64,000 nt of DNA from Volvox africanus (GCA_030268105.1 BSDZ01000091.1:1-64000), one strand, 5' to 3'. Counted from the first letter of the stretch, positions 10,206-22,632 are shown. Numbers and translations: made by a program. Notes: generated from the sequence alone by a model not told the origin.

Positions 10206-13067
10206 CTACGCCACAAGCACGACCATCATCGCCGACATTGGAAGGACGGAGAAAGGGAGCGCAAGCGGGAGGGAGGTTGGGTGGTAAGTATTTTGAATAG
10301 GTTGGGTCATAGACACGACGCGGATGTCTTGATACAATGTTACAATAAAGGACGTCATGGACTCGCAGGGACCAAATAGGACACCTCTCATAGCATTGAG
10401 CAAACCTACGGTTGCAAACCTAGGGAATGTGAGCAAACACTCATATATTTAGAATGTCAGAGCAAGTAATACGGCCCATAATTTGTCGTATTGGGATCCC
10501 ACGAATTCTCTGGTTGATTGGAACGTCCCTCTCCACTTTCCTGTCGACTTGTTGAGCTGGATAACGCTGTGGCGTTGACAGTGTTGTGGCTCCTGTTGCC
10601 CTGGCGGTTGTAGTTGCCATCTTGTCTGTTGCTGCTTATTTGGCCTGGAGGTTGTGGCATGCGTGGTGCGCGCATTGTCGCGCAGTATGTCCATAATTTT
10701 CGCATAGTTGGCATTGCACTGTCCCGCCATAGCCATAACCTGATCTGTGTTCATGTTGCTTACTCCGTTGCGGCCATCTCTTCCATAACTCCATGCATCG
10801 CCTTGATTGATGATTGGCATATTCCTGTATCCTCGATCAAACGTGTTGCCGCGATGGTTCCATCCGTCGTGGCTGTTGTTGGCAGCGCTCCATGTGCCTC
10901 CTCGACTTGTGCCGGCAAATGCGACCGACTTGTGCCGGCAAATGCGACCGAATAACCTCCGTAGTCGCGTTCAATTGTGTCATGGTGATTGCGGCTAGTC
11001 TCGCTGTGATATTGTCCGGTGCTGCAATTGTCTCTTTGGCTTGTTGCACTGAAAGCAACGGAATCACCCTCTGCATCGACTCATTTCTCAAAGCCAATAG
11101 TTGAGCGCCCACGGTATCTAAATTGTATTGGCCATTGACTGTCCAGCGTGGTAACAATGACCGAGAATTTCTTCGGGAGTCCCACCAGTAGATTGTAGGT
11201 AACTTCCCGTTCGGTAACGGGGTGTCCCACTTCCACCAAGTCCGTATATAGATTGCGGACGCGAGCCACATATAAGATAAGGGCTTCATTTTGTGCCATT
11301 TTAAGGGCTGACAGTTCAGCAACAAGCTGAGATTTTCTTGCGTCACTGCTTGCCGCAAAAACAGCCGCGAGCCTCTCCCATGCTCCCTTGGCGTTGGGCG
11401 CTGCTCTGATAATTGCCAAGTGATGATCTTGGACATTTTGACAAGGATATTTCTGACCTTGTTTGACGCGGCGATGTCCTCGTCGGTCATTGGTTCGTCT
11501 CTCAGCCATCTATCCAGGTTGTTCTCTTGTATCATAGATTGGAATCTGAATGACCACGTAGCATAATTGCTCAGACCTAATGGGTCTGATAACCTATCCT
11601 TTCCCATTGTTGCGCGTTACAGTTCCCGATGTAGGCAAAGCGATTATGGTCGTTGTTGACCAGAGGCGGCGGTCGCTGTGCTCCGTATTTTGTGGACCAG
11701 TATTCGCGTCACGAGTGATTCCTCAATTCTCGCACCACGAGCAGTCGCTGATTCGGGCAATTGATTTAATTGCATTTCAGTACCTTATTGCGCTTTCTTC
11801 TGTTTAAACGAAATTAAAGCACCCTACATAATAGCACCCTCCAAACTGAAATATTTAAATTCCCGTCAGAGCAGCATTCATAATGCTTCCGGCTGTGAAA
11901 GGCATAACTGCTTGTGCATTTGCTTTTATGCTTAAATCTTTATGAACATTTCGCCTGTGCCTTTCTTATTATATTGCCTTGCAGTTGCTGAACTTATTCT
12001 GGGCGCCATTATGTGTTTTACCGAAGTTTAATCACCCACATTTTTTCTTTGTAGCTAAATACTTTTATTCCCGTCATCATTTTGGTTCCGGCTGAGAGAT
12101 GCATAACTGCATGTTGAAATTGCTTAAGCAATTTACCCTTTTGGCTCTTGAACGCTTAAAGCTTATTTTTGAACATTTTGCCATTATTTTGTGCTTTTCT
12201 TATAGCATGGCATAGCTGTTGCTGAACTGAATGTGGGCGCTTTCTTGACTATAAACGAGAACTTGAAACACCCCACGCTTGGTGCTTCTCATTCAGACAG
12301 CAATCATTATGGTTCCGGCTATCAAATGTATAACTGCTGGTGCATTTGCTATCACTTAAATCCTGTATGTTTCTGAACAATTTGCCACTATTGAACGTTT
12401 TTTACTTATTGCATTGCATTGTAGTACCATATATTCACATTGAGATATATTCTTATATCAAAACGAAAGTGAATTAACAAATTGTTGCTCTCCAGCTAAA
12501 AGATAAAAATGTATTACTGCTTGTGCATTTCTTCAAGCTTCATTCCTTCATGAAAAATTTGTTTAAAATTTTATTTCATGAAAGAATAAGGAATGGATTT
12601 CTAATTGCATTGCATTGCAGGTGCAAAACTAAATGTGAGCGCTTTTTGTGTTTAAATGAACTTGAATCACCCCACAAAATTTCACTTCAGCTGAAAAATT
12701 TATATTCCCGTCAGAACAGCAGCAATCATCATTTGTGTGCGAACAACTGCTCGAAATGGTTAACTGCTTGTTTGTTTGCTTTATTGAATTATTTGCATCT
12801 TTTTCATGTGCTTTTCTTAGTGCATTGCATTGCAGTCAATGTGTGCGCGTTTTGTGTAAAATGAATCACCTCACATTGTTGCTCTCCAGCTGAATATTTC
12901 CCGTCAGAACAGCAATCATCATGGTTCCGGCTGTGAAATGCATAACTGCATATCCAAGCTCAATGCCGTTTTGTTAATGACGCCACCAGCACAACCATCC
13001 ATCATTGCCGCCACCGGGAGAGGGAGGGAGGTTGGTTGGGGAGCACCGCCACCACCACTGCCACCGC
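10206..13067. repeat. unit B, full copy (2,862 bp)
   Basis: Left-most full unit, counted from the CTACGCC landmark. It contains gag-B on the minus strand, the leader, the AT-rich subrepeats and the GC/purine-rich segment. Compared with later units it has several one-base indels (for example near 11146, 11438, 12279 and 10626), mostly in homopolymers. Confidence 0.9.
10457..11607 (-). pseudogene. gag-B copy 2
   Basis: Unit-B Gag with the start at 11607. Extra lesions relative to the standard copy: one T missing in a T5 run near 11437, one base inserted near 11146, and one A missing near 11095, which changes how the reading frame leaves the N-terminal domain. The zinc-knuckle region is also shifted near 10672 and 10760. 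Confidence 0.85.
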
Positions 13068-13319
13068 CTACGCCACAAGCACGACCATCATCGCCGACAT
13101 TGGGAAGGACGGAGAAAGGGAGCGCAAGCGGGAGGGAGGTTGGGCGGTAAGTATTTTGAATAGGTTGGGTCATAGACACGACGCGGATGTCTTGATACAA
13201 TATTACAATAAAGGACGTCATGGACTCGCAGGGACCAAATAGGACACCTCTCATAGCATTGAGCAAACCTACGGTTGCAAACCTAGGGAATGTGAGCAAC
13301 ACTCATATATTTAAGAATG

Positions 13320-14473
13320 TCAGAGCAAGTAATACGGCCCATAATTTGTCGTATTGGGATCCCACGAATTCTCTGGTTGATTGGAACGTCCCTCTCCACT
13401 TTCCTGTCGACTTGTTGAGCTGGATAACGCTGTGGCGTTGACAGTGTTGTGGCTCCTGTTGCCCTGGCGGTTGTAGTTGCCATCTTGTCTGTTGCGTCTT
13501 ATTTGGCCTGGAGGTTGTGGCATGCGTGGTGCGCGGCATTGTCGCGCAGTATGTCCATAATTTTCGCATAGTTGGCATTGCACTGTCCCGCCATAGCCAT
13601 AACCTGATCTGTGTTCATGTTGGCTTACTCCGTTGCGGCCATCTCTTCCATAACTCCATGCATCGCCTTGATTGATGATTGGCATATTCCTGTATCCTCG
13701 ATCAAACGTGTTGCCGCGATGGTTCCATCCGTCGTGGCTGTTGTTGGCAGCGCTCCATGTGCCTCCTCGACTTGTGCCGGCAAATGCGACCGACTTGTGC
13801 CGGCAAATGCGACCGAATAACCTCCGTAGTCGCGTTCAATTGTGTCATGGTGATTGCGGCTAGTCTCGCTGTGATATTGTCCGGTGCTGCAATTGTCTCT
13901 TTGGCTTGTTGCACTGAAAGCAACGGAATCACCCTCTGCATCGACTCATTTCTCAAAAGCCAATAGTTGAGCGCCCACGGTATCTAAATTGTATTGGCCA
14001 TTGACTGTCAGCGTGGTAACAATGACCGAGAATTTCTTCGGGAGTCCCACCAGTAGATTGTAGGTAACTTCCCGTTCGGTAACGGGGTGTCCCACTTCCA
14101 CCAAGTCCGTATATAGATTGCGGACGCGAGCCACATATAAGATAAGGGCTTCATTTTGTGCCATTTTAAGGGCTGACAGTTCAGCAACAAGCTGAGATTT
14201 TCTTGCGTCACTGCTTGCCGCAAAAACAGCCGCGAGCCTCTCCCATGCTCCCTTGGCGTTGGGCGCTGCTCTGATAATTGCCAAGTGATGATCTTGGACA
14301 TTTTTGACAAGGATATTTCTGACCTTGTTTGACGCGGCGATGTCCTCGTCGGTCATTGGTTCGTCTCTCAGCCATCTATCCAGGTTGTTCTCTTGTATCA
14401 TAGATTGGAATCTGAATGACCACGTAGCATAATTGCTCAGACCTAATGGGTCTGATAACCTATCCTTTCCCAT
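13320..14473 (-). pseudogene. gag-B (reference copy): copia-type Gag with TGA and 23-bp duplication
   Basis: The N-terminal part is a 175-codon ORF (14473 to 13946) that aligns along its length with the family-A Gag: MGKD start, NYATWSFRF, LAIIRAAPNAKGAWE, YVARVRNLYTDL, NLLVGLPKKF. This is the UBN2-type retrotransposon Gag domain. It ends at TGA (13948-13946) just after QLLAFEK, where family A continues. A downstream 121-codon ORF (13685 to 13320) carries a CCHC knuckle with C37, C40, H45 and C50 (CX2CX4HX4C). The two ORFs are offset by 260 bases, but between them lies a perfect 23-bp tandem duplication (13770-13815). Subtracting it leaves 237 bases, 79 codons, with no further stop by my reading. 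So one Gag frame was broken by a nonsense codon and a 23-bp duplication. No protease, integrase or RT follows. Confidence 0.85.
13770..13815. repeat. 23-bp perfect tandem duplication inside gag-B
   Basis: ACTTGTGCCGGCAAATGCGACCG occurs twice head to tail (13770-13792 and 13793-13815). It is present in every unit that retains this region and shifts the Gag frame. Confidence 0.95.
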
Positions 14474-15313
14474 TGTTGCGCGTTACAGTTCCCGATGTAG
14501 GCAGGCGATTATGGTCGTTGTTGACCAGAGGCGGCGGTCGCTGTGCTCCGTATTTTGTGGACCAGTATTCGCGTCACGAGTGATTCCTCAATTCTCGCAC
14601 CACGAGCAGTCGCTGATTCGGGCAATTGATTTAATTGCATTTCAGTACCTTATTGCGCTTTCTTCTGTTTAAACGAAATTAAAGCACCCTACATAATAGC
14701 ACCCTCCAACTGAAATATTTAAATTCCCGTCAGAGCAGCATTCATAATGCTTCCGGCTGTGAAAGGCATAACTGCTTGTGCATTTGCTTTTATGCTTAAA
14801 TCTTTATGAACATTTCGCCTGTGCCTTTCTTATTATATTGCCTTGCAGTTGCTGAACTTATTCTGGCGCCATTATGTGTTTTACCGAAGTTTAATCACCC
14901 ACATTTTTTCTTTGTAGCTAAATACTTTTATTCCCGTCATCATTTTGGTTCCGGCTGAGAGATGCATAACTGCATGTTGAAATTGCTTAAGCAATTTACC
15001 CTTTTGGCTCTTGAACGCTTAAAGCTTATTTTTGAACATTTTGCCATTATTTTGTGCTTTTCTTATAGCATGGCATAGCTGTTGCTGAACTGAATGTGGG
15101 CGCTTTCTTGACTATAAACGAGAACTTGAAACACCCCACGCTGGTGCTTCTCATTCAGACAGCAATCATTATGGTTCCGGCTATCAAATGTATAACTGCT
15201 GGTGCATTTGCTATCACTTAAATCCTGTATGTTTCTGAACAATTTGCCACTATTGAACGTTTTTTACTTATTGCATTGCATTGTAGTACCATATATTCAC
15301 ATTGAGATATATT

Positions 15314-15616
15314 TGTTAAGGAGATAAAGGAAGTATAAAGCTGCTATGAGGTATTACAGAGGTCAGAGGAGGTCAGATGTATAAGACACTAGACGATTGC
15401 TAGCTGTTGGGTGACTATTGCAGAGTTTATGCACCCTTAAATACCATTATTGCCTGCTGTTAGCTATTCCAAGAGTTCCGCCCGGTTGTCCTCTCGGATG
15501 GCTCCACTTAACTCTAGGACAGTTCCAAGCTCCTTCTCTAGGACAGCTCCGAGCTCCTTCTCTAGGACAGTTCCAAGGTTGTGGCAACCAATGTTTGCAC
15601 CGTCCAAGACTTAACA
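15314..15616 (-). repeat. 3' LTR of the 15314-20082 element
   Basis: 303 bp, TGTTAAG to CTTAACA. Same variants as the left LTR of the element at 22330. Confidence 0.92.
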
Positions 15617-15638
15617 CGCCCCCTCGGTGCAAACCCCA

Positions 15639-18600
15639 CTAGACTACACCCATGGAGGCACGGCACCACTTGAACTTGGCTTCACCCAAGGCCTTCGTCA
15701 TCACATCAGCCACCATCTTCTCCGTAGGGCAGTACCTAAGCTCAACCTCCCCACTTGCGACCCGCTCTCTGACTAGATGATGCATCACATCAATATGCTT
15801 GGACCGCTGGGACGTCATAGGGTTGTTGCTGATATTCATCGCCCCCTGGGAATCCACCTTAATAATCGAGGGGGAGGTGCCGATCTTCAGATCGTCAGAC
15901 AGCTTTGACAGCCAAAGGGCTTCTCTCACCGCACTGGAAAGAGCTTGATACTCTGCCTCCACTGATGATGCTGCCACGGTACGCTGCAGCTGGCTGCTCC
16001 AACTTATCGCAGTACCGTTCACCTCGGAAAACATAACCAGTTGTTGACCTGCGGGTAACTGTGTCTCCTGCCCAATCCGAATCACTGTAGCCATCCAGCT
16101 GCAGCCCTTGTCCGCCAGGAAACCGAAGACCCATCTCCCGAGTACCCGCCAGGTACCGCAGCACTCCCTTTGCCGCACTCATTGCAGCGCGGGTAGGCTT
16201 AGCCATGGACCGGGAAAGCACACTCAGGGCATAGGCCAGGTCGGGACGTGTACTCACTGCAAGGTAGTTGAGTTCTCCCACCAGAGCTCGGTAAGGCGTT
16301 GGGTCCTCCAGCAGTTTGCCTTCATCATCAGTCACTGGGGCAGCCCTTGTACCCATTGCCAGAGGAGTTGCCCGATCTTTGGCATCCAGCATGTTGTGCC
16401 GCTCCAGAATCTGCTCAATATAACGAGATTGACTCAACACAATATCGCCATCCTTCTCTCGACAAATATCCATGCCCAAAAATACTCGTGCCTCCCCTAG
16501 GTCCCGAATCTTGAAGCACTGACCAATCGCCTCTTTCACCTTCCGCACCAATTCTAAATCATCTGAGGCCACACATGTATCATCCACATGAACCAATGCA
16601 ACCACCACTCCCCTTTCATCAACCTTCAGAAACATAGCCGGATCTGATTTAGACGGGAACAGCCCAATCTCGGCAAACTTTTCACACAACTTATCATACC
16701 AGCACCGTGGGGCCTGCTTTAGACCATAGATGGACTTATGCAGGTGACAGGCCAGGCCTGGAGTAGCGGCCGCTAAAAGGACTCGAAAAGATGAGCTACG
16801 GGACGTAGGCGCAAAGAGCTCACCATAATCCACCCCCTCGCGCTGTACAAACCCTTTTGCGACCAAGCGCGCTTTAAACCGCTCAACACTACCATCTGGA
16901 TTGTGTTTCACCTTATACACCCAGCGACATGGAATAAGCTTCGTGCCTGGCGGGGGTGTTTCTAAGGTCCAGGTTCCATTTGCCAACTGAGAGTTAATTT
17001 CGTCATCCATAGCCCTTTTCCACTCGCGGGCCTGCGCCCCAGACACCGCTTCAGCATAAGTGTTGGGCTCAGACACTTTGGTTGCGGCAGCCACATGGAC
17101 CCGGCCGGCAACAGACCTAGGGTCCTCACTGCGCCACCACTCGGACGGCCGTTTTCGATCACGGACAGGGTACCTAGACTCAAAATTGTTACTCGCACCG
17201 GCAGCACCCACAGAGGGGCCAGCACCGGACGAACTCCCCGAGGGACCTGCGCCGGAAGCATCACCACCCCCTGTTGGTCCACCGCTGTTATCCCCGGAAC
17301 CTCCTGCACCAGTAGAGGATCCGCCACCTTGGGTGTGAGGGGCCGGTCCCCACTCATCATTATCATCATCATCATCACTATCACTATCAGAATCAGGCGT
17401 ACTGTCTACGGGGTTGCACCACCTTACGGACTTCTTTGCACGACTAGCTTGCTGTGCTTTCACACCGACATTCCGCTCATCAAAGGTGACATCAGAGTGC
17501 ACCGACACTACATTGTCTGAAAAAAGGATACGGTACTGGCCTGCATCGCCGTACCCAACCAGAACACCCTTGCGACTTACCGGATCTAATTTATTGCGCT
17601 TCTCCTTGGGGATATGGACATATGCCGTACATCCAAACACACGCAGATGACTCACATCAGGATGTTCCCCTGAGAAAGCTTCATACGGGGTGCAGGGCCG
17701 ACCGGACACAGGTGAAATATTCCGAAGGTAATTCGCCGTAGAGACAGCCTCAGCCCACATGCATTGGGGAAGTTGAGACTCAGCCAATAGAGCACGCATC
17801 TTCTCTAACAGAGTCCTATTCAAGCGCTCAGCAGCTCCATTCTGCTCGGGGGCATACCCCACCGTAGGCCCATGCCGAATCCCTTTTGTACGGAAAAACT
17901 CCTGCAGGGGACTGTTAATGAACTCACCCCCTTGATCAGACCGTACCTCCTTGACCCGAAAACCACTGTACGTCTCCAGCTGATTCACCATAGTCATCAC
18001 CTTGTCCTTCACCGCTTCCTTGGTAGGTGTAAAGGCTACAGCCGAAAAACCAGTATAGTCATCCAACAAGACAGTTAGGTAGAGGGAACCCGTTGGTGTT
18101 CGCTCAGGCATCGGACCACAAACATCAAGATGAATAAGAGCTAGTGGTTGATCCACCTTATGCCCAGTTGATGGGAAGGGCCCTCGGCGCTGCCGTGACA
18201 TCACACATGGCTCGCACACACCCGCATCTCCGGCTCCCTTCACCTGCTCCTTTGCAAAAACGCACCCCTGACACCATGCCTTCACCCACCAACCTCTCAA
18301 GATTACCTAGGCCAAGGTGTCCATACCGGCGGTGCCACAAGTCCATTGATTCAGATGCAGACTTCCCATGAGCCACTCCACCAAAAGGCTGGGTGTATCT
18401 CAACCTGGAAGCAGACCTGGGAATCGAAAAACATGATAGGGCATACAGGTCGCCCAAGCGCTGGCCCGTCAGAATCTTCTCACCACCCTTGCGCATAGTG
18501 ACTTGGCCATCCTCAAAGCAAACTGACCCACCCTGCTTATCCAGGGCAGCAACTGACAGCACATTTGCAAAGCTGTCAGGAACAAGATACACCTCTTCCA

Positions 18601-19735
18601 CCGTCACCCGTGCATGCATATTGACCCCGGGGATAAGCCTCAGAGTCCCTACCGCTGTGGGCCTGATGATCCCCCCGTTCACACTCAGGATCTCAAACTT
18701 TTCTGACTCCGCCAGCTCGCGGACGTCCACTATCTGATCTGCATCATATGTCAGATGATGAGATGCACCAGAATCCAGGTACCAACCTTTCAGGCGGTCA
18801 GACCCAGATGCCACAAAGGCAAAGTTCCTCGGGCTAGCATTGCCCCTGTCGCCGGCACCGTCCACATGGTCGTGCCGGCCATAACCTCGGCGGTCGCTCC
18901 CCAAGCTGGGCCCGCCCGCGGCCTCTCCATGGCCGCCCATTCTTGTGCGCTCCAGGCCGCCTGACCCATAACCGGGTCCTCTAGGCGCCGAGCTCCATGA
19001 GCCAGACCTCTGAGCCATCCTGGGGGCAGTGCACCCCCTCTCCAGATGCCCGGGCTTTCCACAGTTCCAGCACTGCAGTGGCTCCCTTGATCCGCCGCGG
19101 ACGTGGCTTCCTCCACGTCGGGGCGCACTTCCTGTGGCTGAGCTTCCCCTACCCGCACTGACAAAAGCAGACGAGCTGGTAGAGGCCTCATGCATGCTCC
19201 CTACCCTAGCTTCGAACGCCAGCAGTTGTGCGGTTGCACTAGACAGCGTAAGCTCACCAGACTGTGTCGTCAAAATCGACACTATCACCTCATACTTCTG
19301 AGGTAGACCCGTCAGCATTGCATACGTCATGTCTTGTTCACTGGTGGCCTGGCCCACCTTCAGCAGATCTGTGTGTAGCTCCCGCACTCTTGCAAGGTAC
19401 ACCGGCAGGGCCTCTCCCTTCTTCATCGCCAGCTTAGTATACTCCTGACGCAGCTGAGATCTGCGGGCATGGTTGTTGGCGGCAAAAATCGCAGCAAGGC
19501 CATCCCACGCCATTTTGGCGTTCGGCGATGCCTTGATGACCGGCAGATGGCAGTCCTTCACATTCTTCACCAGCAGAGTCTTCACTCGCTCCGATGCAGC
19601 GACCTCTTCATCTGTAACCGGCTCAGTCAACAGCGCCCTGTTCAAGTTATGCTCAGCACACAAGTTCTCAAACCGATAGGCCCATGTAGAGTAGTTGTTG
19701 AGATCGAGGGGTTCAGCCAACTTGTCCTTGCCCAT
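15639..19735 (-). pseudogene. family-A gag-pol with two frameshifts and the 108-bp RT deletion
   Basis: Gag starts at 19735. The frame is open through Gag, CCHC, protease and the pre-integrase region, then shifts at an extra A near 18255 (A5 instead of A4). It continues through integrase and RT and shifts again at an extra C near 16021 (in RNase H). The C-terminal part ends at 15639. The RT region carries the same 36-codon deletion as the 22655-26749 copy (junction near 16764-16774), removing the block with the first catalytic Asp. HVDD is present. Two single-base insertions in an otherwise near-perfect copy suggest recent loss or consensus error. Confidence 0.9.
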
Positions 19736-19779
19736 GTTGTTCTTGGTTCTCTCAGAGCGCCCAGGCGGGGCTCATAACC

Positions 19780-20082
19780 TGTTAAGGAGATAAAGGAAGT
19801 ATAAAGCTGCTGTGAAGTATTACAGAGGTCAGAGGAGGTCAGATGTATAAGACACTAGACGATTGCTAGCTGTTGGGAGACTATTGCAGAGTTTAGTCAC
19901 CCTTAAATACTATTATTGCCTGCTGTTAGCTATTCCAAGAGTTCCGCCCGGTTGTCCTCTCGGATGGCTCCACTTAACTCTAGGACAGTTCCAAGCTCCT
20001 TCTCTACGACAGCTCCGAGCTCCTTCTCTAGGACAGTTCCAAGGTTGTGGCAACCAATGTTTGCACCGTCCAAGACTTAACA
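19780..20082 (-). repeat. 5' LTR of the 15314-20082 element
   Basis: 303 bp. Next to the PBS (rc GGTTATGAGCCCC ends at 19779). Variants match the LTR at 9904-10205. Confidence 0.92.
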
Positions 20083-20334
20083 CTACGCCACAAGCACGAC
20101 CATCATCGCCGACATTGGGAAGGACGGAGAAAGGGAGCGCAAGCGGGAGGGAGGTTGGGCGGTAAGTATTTTGAATAGGTTGGGTCATAGACACGACGCG
20201 GATGTCTTGATACAATGTTACAATAAAGGACGTCATGGACTCGCAGGGACCAAATAGGACACCTCTCATAGCATTGAGCAAACCTACGGTTGCAAACCTA
20301 GGGAATGTGAGCAACACTCATATATTTAAGAATG

Positions 20335-21488
20335 TCAGAGCAAGTAATACGGCCCATAATTTGTCGTATTGGGATCCCACGAATTCTCTGGTTGATTGGA
20401 ACGTCCCTCTCCACTTTCCTGTCGACTTGTTGAGCTGGATAACGCTGTGGCGTTGACAGTGTTGTGGCTCCTGTTGCCCTGGCGGTTGTAGTTGCCATCT
20501 TGTCTGTTGCGTCTTATTTGGCCTGGAGGTTGTGGCATGCGTGGTGCGCGGCATTGTCGCGCAGTATGTCCATAATTTTCGCATAGTTGGCATTGCACTG
20601 TCCCGCCATAGCCATAACCTGATCTGTGTTCATGTTGGCTTACTCCGTTGCGGCCATCTCTTCCATAACTCCATGCATCGCCTTGATTGATGATTGGCAT
20701 ATTCCTGTATCCTCGATCAAACGTGTTGCCGCGATGGTTCCATCCGTCGTGGCTGTTGTTGGCAGCGCTCCATGTGCCTCCTCGACTTGTGCCGGCAAAT
20801 GCGACCGACTTGTGCCGGCAAATGCGACCGAATTACCTCCGTAGTCGCGTTCAATTGTGTCATGGTGATTGCGGCTAGTCTCGCTGTGATATTGTCCGGT
20901 GCTGCAATTGTCTCTTTGGCTTGTTGCACTGAAAGCAACGGAATCACCCTCTGCATCGACTCATTTCTCAAAAGCCAATAGTTGAGCGCCCACGGTATCT
21001 AAATTGTATTGGCCATTGACTGTCAGCGTGGTAACAATGACCGAGAATTTCTTCGGGAGTCCCACCAGTAGATTGTAGGTAACTTCCCGTTCGGTAACGG
21101 GGTGTCCCACTTCCACCAAGTCCGTATATAGATTGCGGACGCGAGCCACATATAAGATAAGGGCTTCATTTTGTGCCATTTTAAGGGCTGACAGTTCAGC
21201 AACAAGCTGAGATTTTCTTGCGTCACTGCTTGCCGCAAAAACAGCCGCGAGCCTCTCCCATGCTCCCTTGGCGTTGGGCGCTGCTCTGATAATTGCCAAG
21301 TGATGATCTTGGACATTTTTGACAAGGATATTTCTGACCTTGTTTGACGCGGCGATGTCCTCGTCGGTCATTGGTTCGTCTCTCAGCCATCTATCCAGGT
21401 TGTTCTCTTGTATCATAGATTGGAATCTGAATGACCACGTAGCATAATTGCTCAGACCTAATGGGTCTGATAACCTATCCTTTCCCAT
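20335..21488 (-). pseudogene. gag-B copy 4
   Basis: Same structure as the reference copy: 175-codon N-terminal ORF ending LLAFEK then TGA, 23-bp duplication, 121-codon knuckle ORF. Confidence 0.87.
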
Positions 21489-22324
21489 TGTTGCGCGTTA
21501 CAGTTCCCGATGTAGGCAGGCGATTATGGTCGTTGTTGACCAGAGGCGGCGGTCGCTGTGCTCCGTATTTTGTGGACCAGTATTCGCGTCACGAGTGATT
21601 CCTCAATTCTCGCACCACGAGCAGTCGCTGATTCGGGCAATTGATTTAATTGCATTTCAGTACCTTATTGCGCTTTCTTCTGTTTAAACAAAATTAAAGC
21701 ACCCTACATAATAGCACCCTCCAACTGAAATATTTAAATTCCCGTCAGAGCAGCATTCATAATGCTTCCGGCTGTGAAAGGCATAACTGCTTGTGCATTT
21801 GCTTTTATGCTTAAATCTTTATGAACATTTCGCCTGTGCCTTTCTTATTATATTGCCTTGCAGTTGCTGAACTTATTCTGGGCGCCATTATGTGTTTTAC
21901 CGAAGTTTAATCACCCACATTTTTTCTTTGTAGCTAAATACTTTTATTCCCGTCATCATTTTGGTTCCGGCTGAGAGATGCATAACTGCATGTTGAAATT
22001 GCTTAAGCAATTTACCCTTTTGGCTCTTGAACGCTTAAAGCTTATTTTTGAACATTTTGCCATTATTTTGTGCTTTTCTTATAGCATGGCATAGCTGTTG
22101 CTGAACTGAATGTGGGCGCTTTCTTGACTATAAACGAGAACTTGAAACACCCCACGCTGGTGCTTCTCATTCAGACAGCAATCATTATGGTTCCGGCTAT
22201 CAAATGTATAACTGCTGGTGCATTTGCTATCACTTAAATCCTGTATGTTTCTGAACAATTTGCCACTATTGAACGTTTTTTACTTATTGCATTGCATTGT
22301 AGTACCATATATTCACATTGAGAT

Positions 22325-22329
22325 ATATT
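22325..22329. other. target site duplication, left (ATATT)
   Basis: ATATT immediately before the LTR start. Repeated at 27097-27101 after the other LTR. Five bp is the usual copia value. Confidence 0.93.
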
Positions 22330-22632
22330 TGTTAAGGAGATAAAGGAAGTATAAAGCTGCTATGAGGTATTACAGAGGTCAGAGGAGGTCAGATGTATAA
22401 GACACTAGACGATTGCTAGCTGTTGGGTGACTATTGCAGAGTTTATGCACCCTTAAATACCATTATTGCCTGCTGTTAGCTATTCCAAGAGTTCCGCCCG
22501 GTTGTCCTCTCGGATGGCTCCACTTAACTCTAGGACAGTTCCAAGCTCCTTCTCTAGGACAGCTCCGAGCTCCTTCTCTAGGACAGTTCCAAGGTTGTGG
22601 CAACCAATGTTTGCACCGTCCAAGACTTAACA
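22330..22632 (-). repeat. 3' LTR of the 22330-27096 element
   Basis: 303 bp. Starts TGTTAAG and ends CTTAACA with 7-bp terminal inverted repeats. Confidence 0.94.

Larger units (their letters stand above)
13068..15313. repeat. unit B, partial copy ending at ATATT
   Basis: First 2,246 bp of a unit, ending at ATATT (15309-15313), where a family-A element starts. The remaining ~620 bp of the unit does not appear on the other side of that element. Confidence 0.9.
15314..20082 (-). mobile_element. family-A LTR retrotransposon, recombinant ends, RT-deleted
   Basis: Complete in outline (LTR, PPT, gag-pol, PBS, LTR; 4,769 bp). Left flank ATATT and right flank CTACG do not match. The left LTR (15314-15616) has the ATATT-site variants (CTATGAGGTAT, ACCATTATT) and the right LTR (19780-20082) has the CTACG-site variants (CTGTGAAGTAT, GTTTAGTCACCC). 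The element is therefore a recombinant of two insertions. Confidence 0.92.
20083..22329. repeat. unit B, left part of a unit split by a retrotransposon
   Basis: First 2,247 bp of a unit, ending with ATATT. Together with 27097-27718, less the 5-bp duplication, it makes exactly 2,864 bp, the standard unit length. Confidence 0.93.

Noticed and set aside
12919..13302. 127-codon minus-strand ORF with a Gly-rich middle in each unit B (ends ...MQLCISQPEP)
   Set aside because: No recognisable domain, and its composition follows the GC/purine-rich repeat. I could not support it as a gene, though it is open in nearly every unit.
13946..13948. TGA in gag-B as a recoded (readthrough or selenocysteine) codon
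   Set aside because: The frame downstream is also broken by the 23-bp duplication in every copy with the linker, so readthrough alone would not reach the knuckle. I see no nearby recoding structure.
13679..13966. 95-codon plus-strand ORF over the gag-B linker, conserved in many units
   Set aside because: Conservation is explained by identity of the tandem units. It is Cys-rich without a family pattern, and the minus strand has a clear Gag match.
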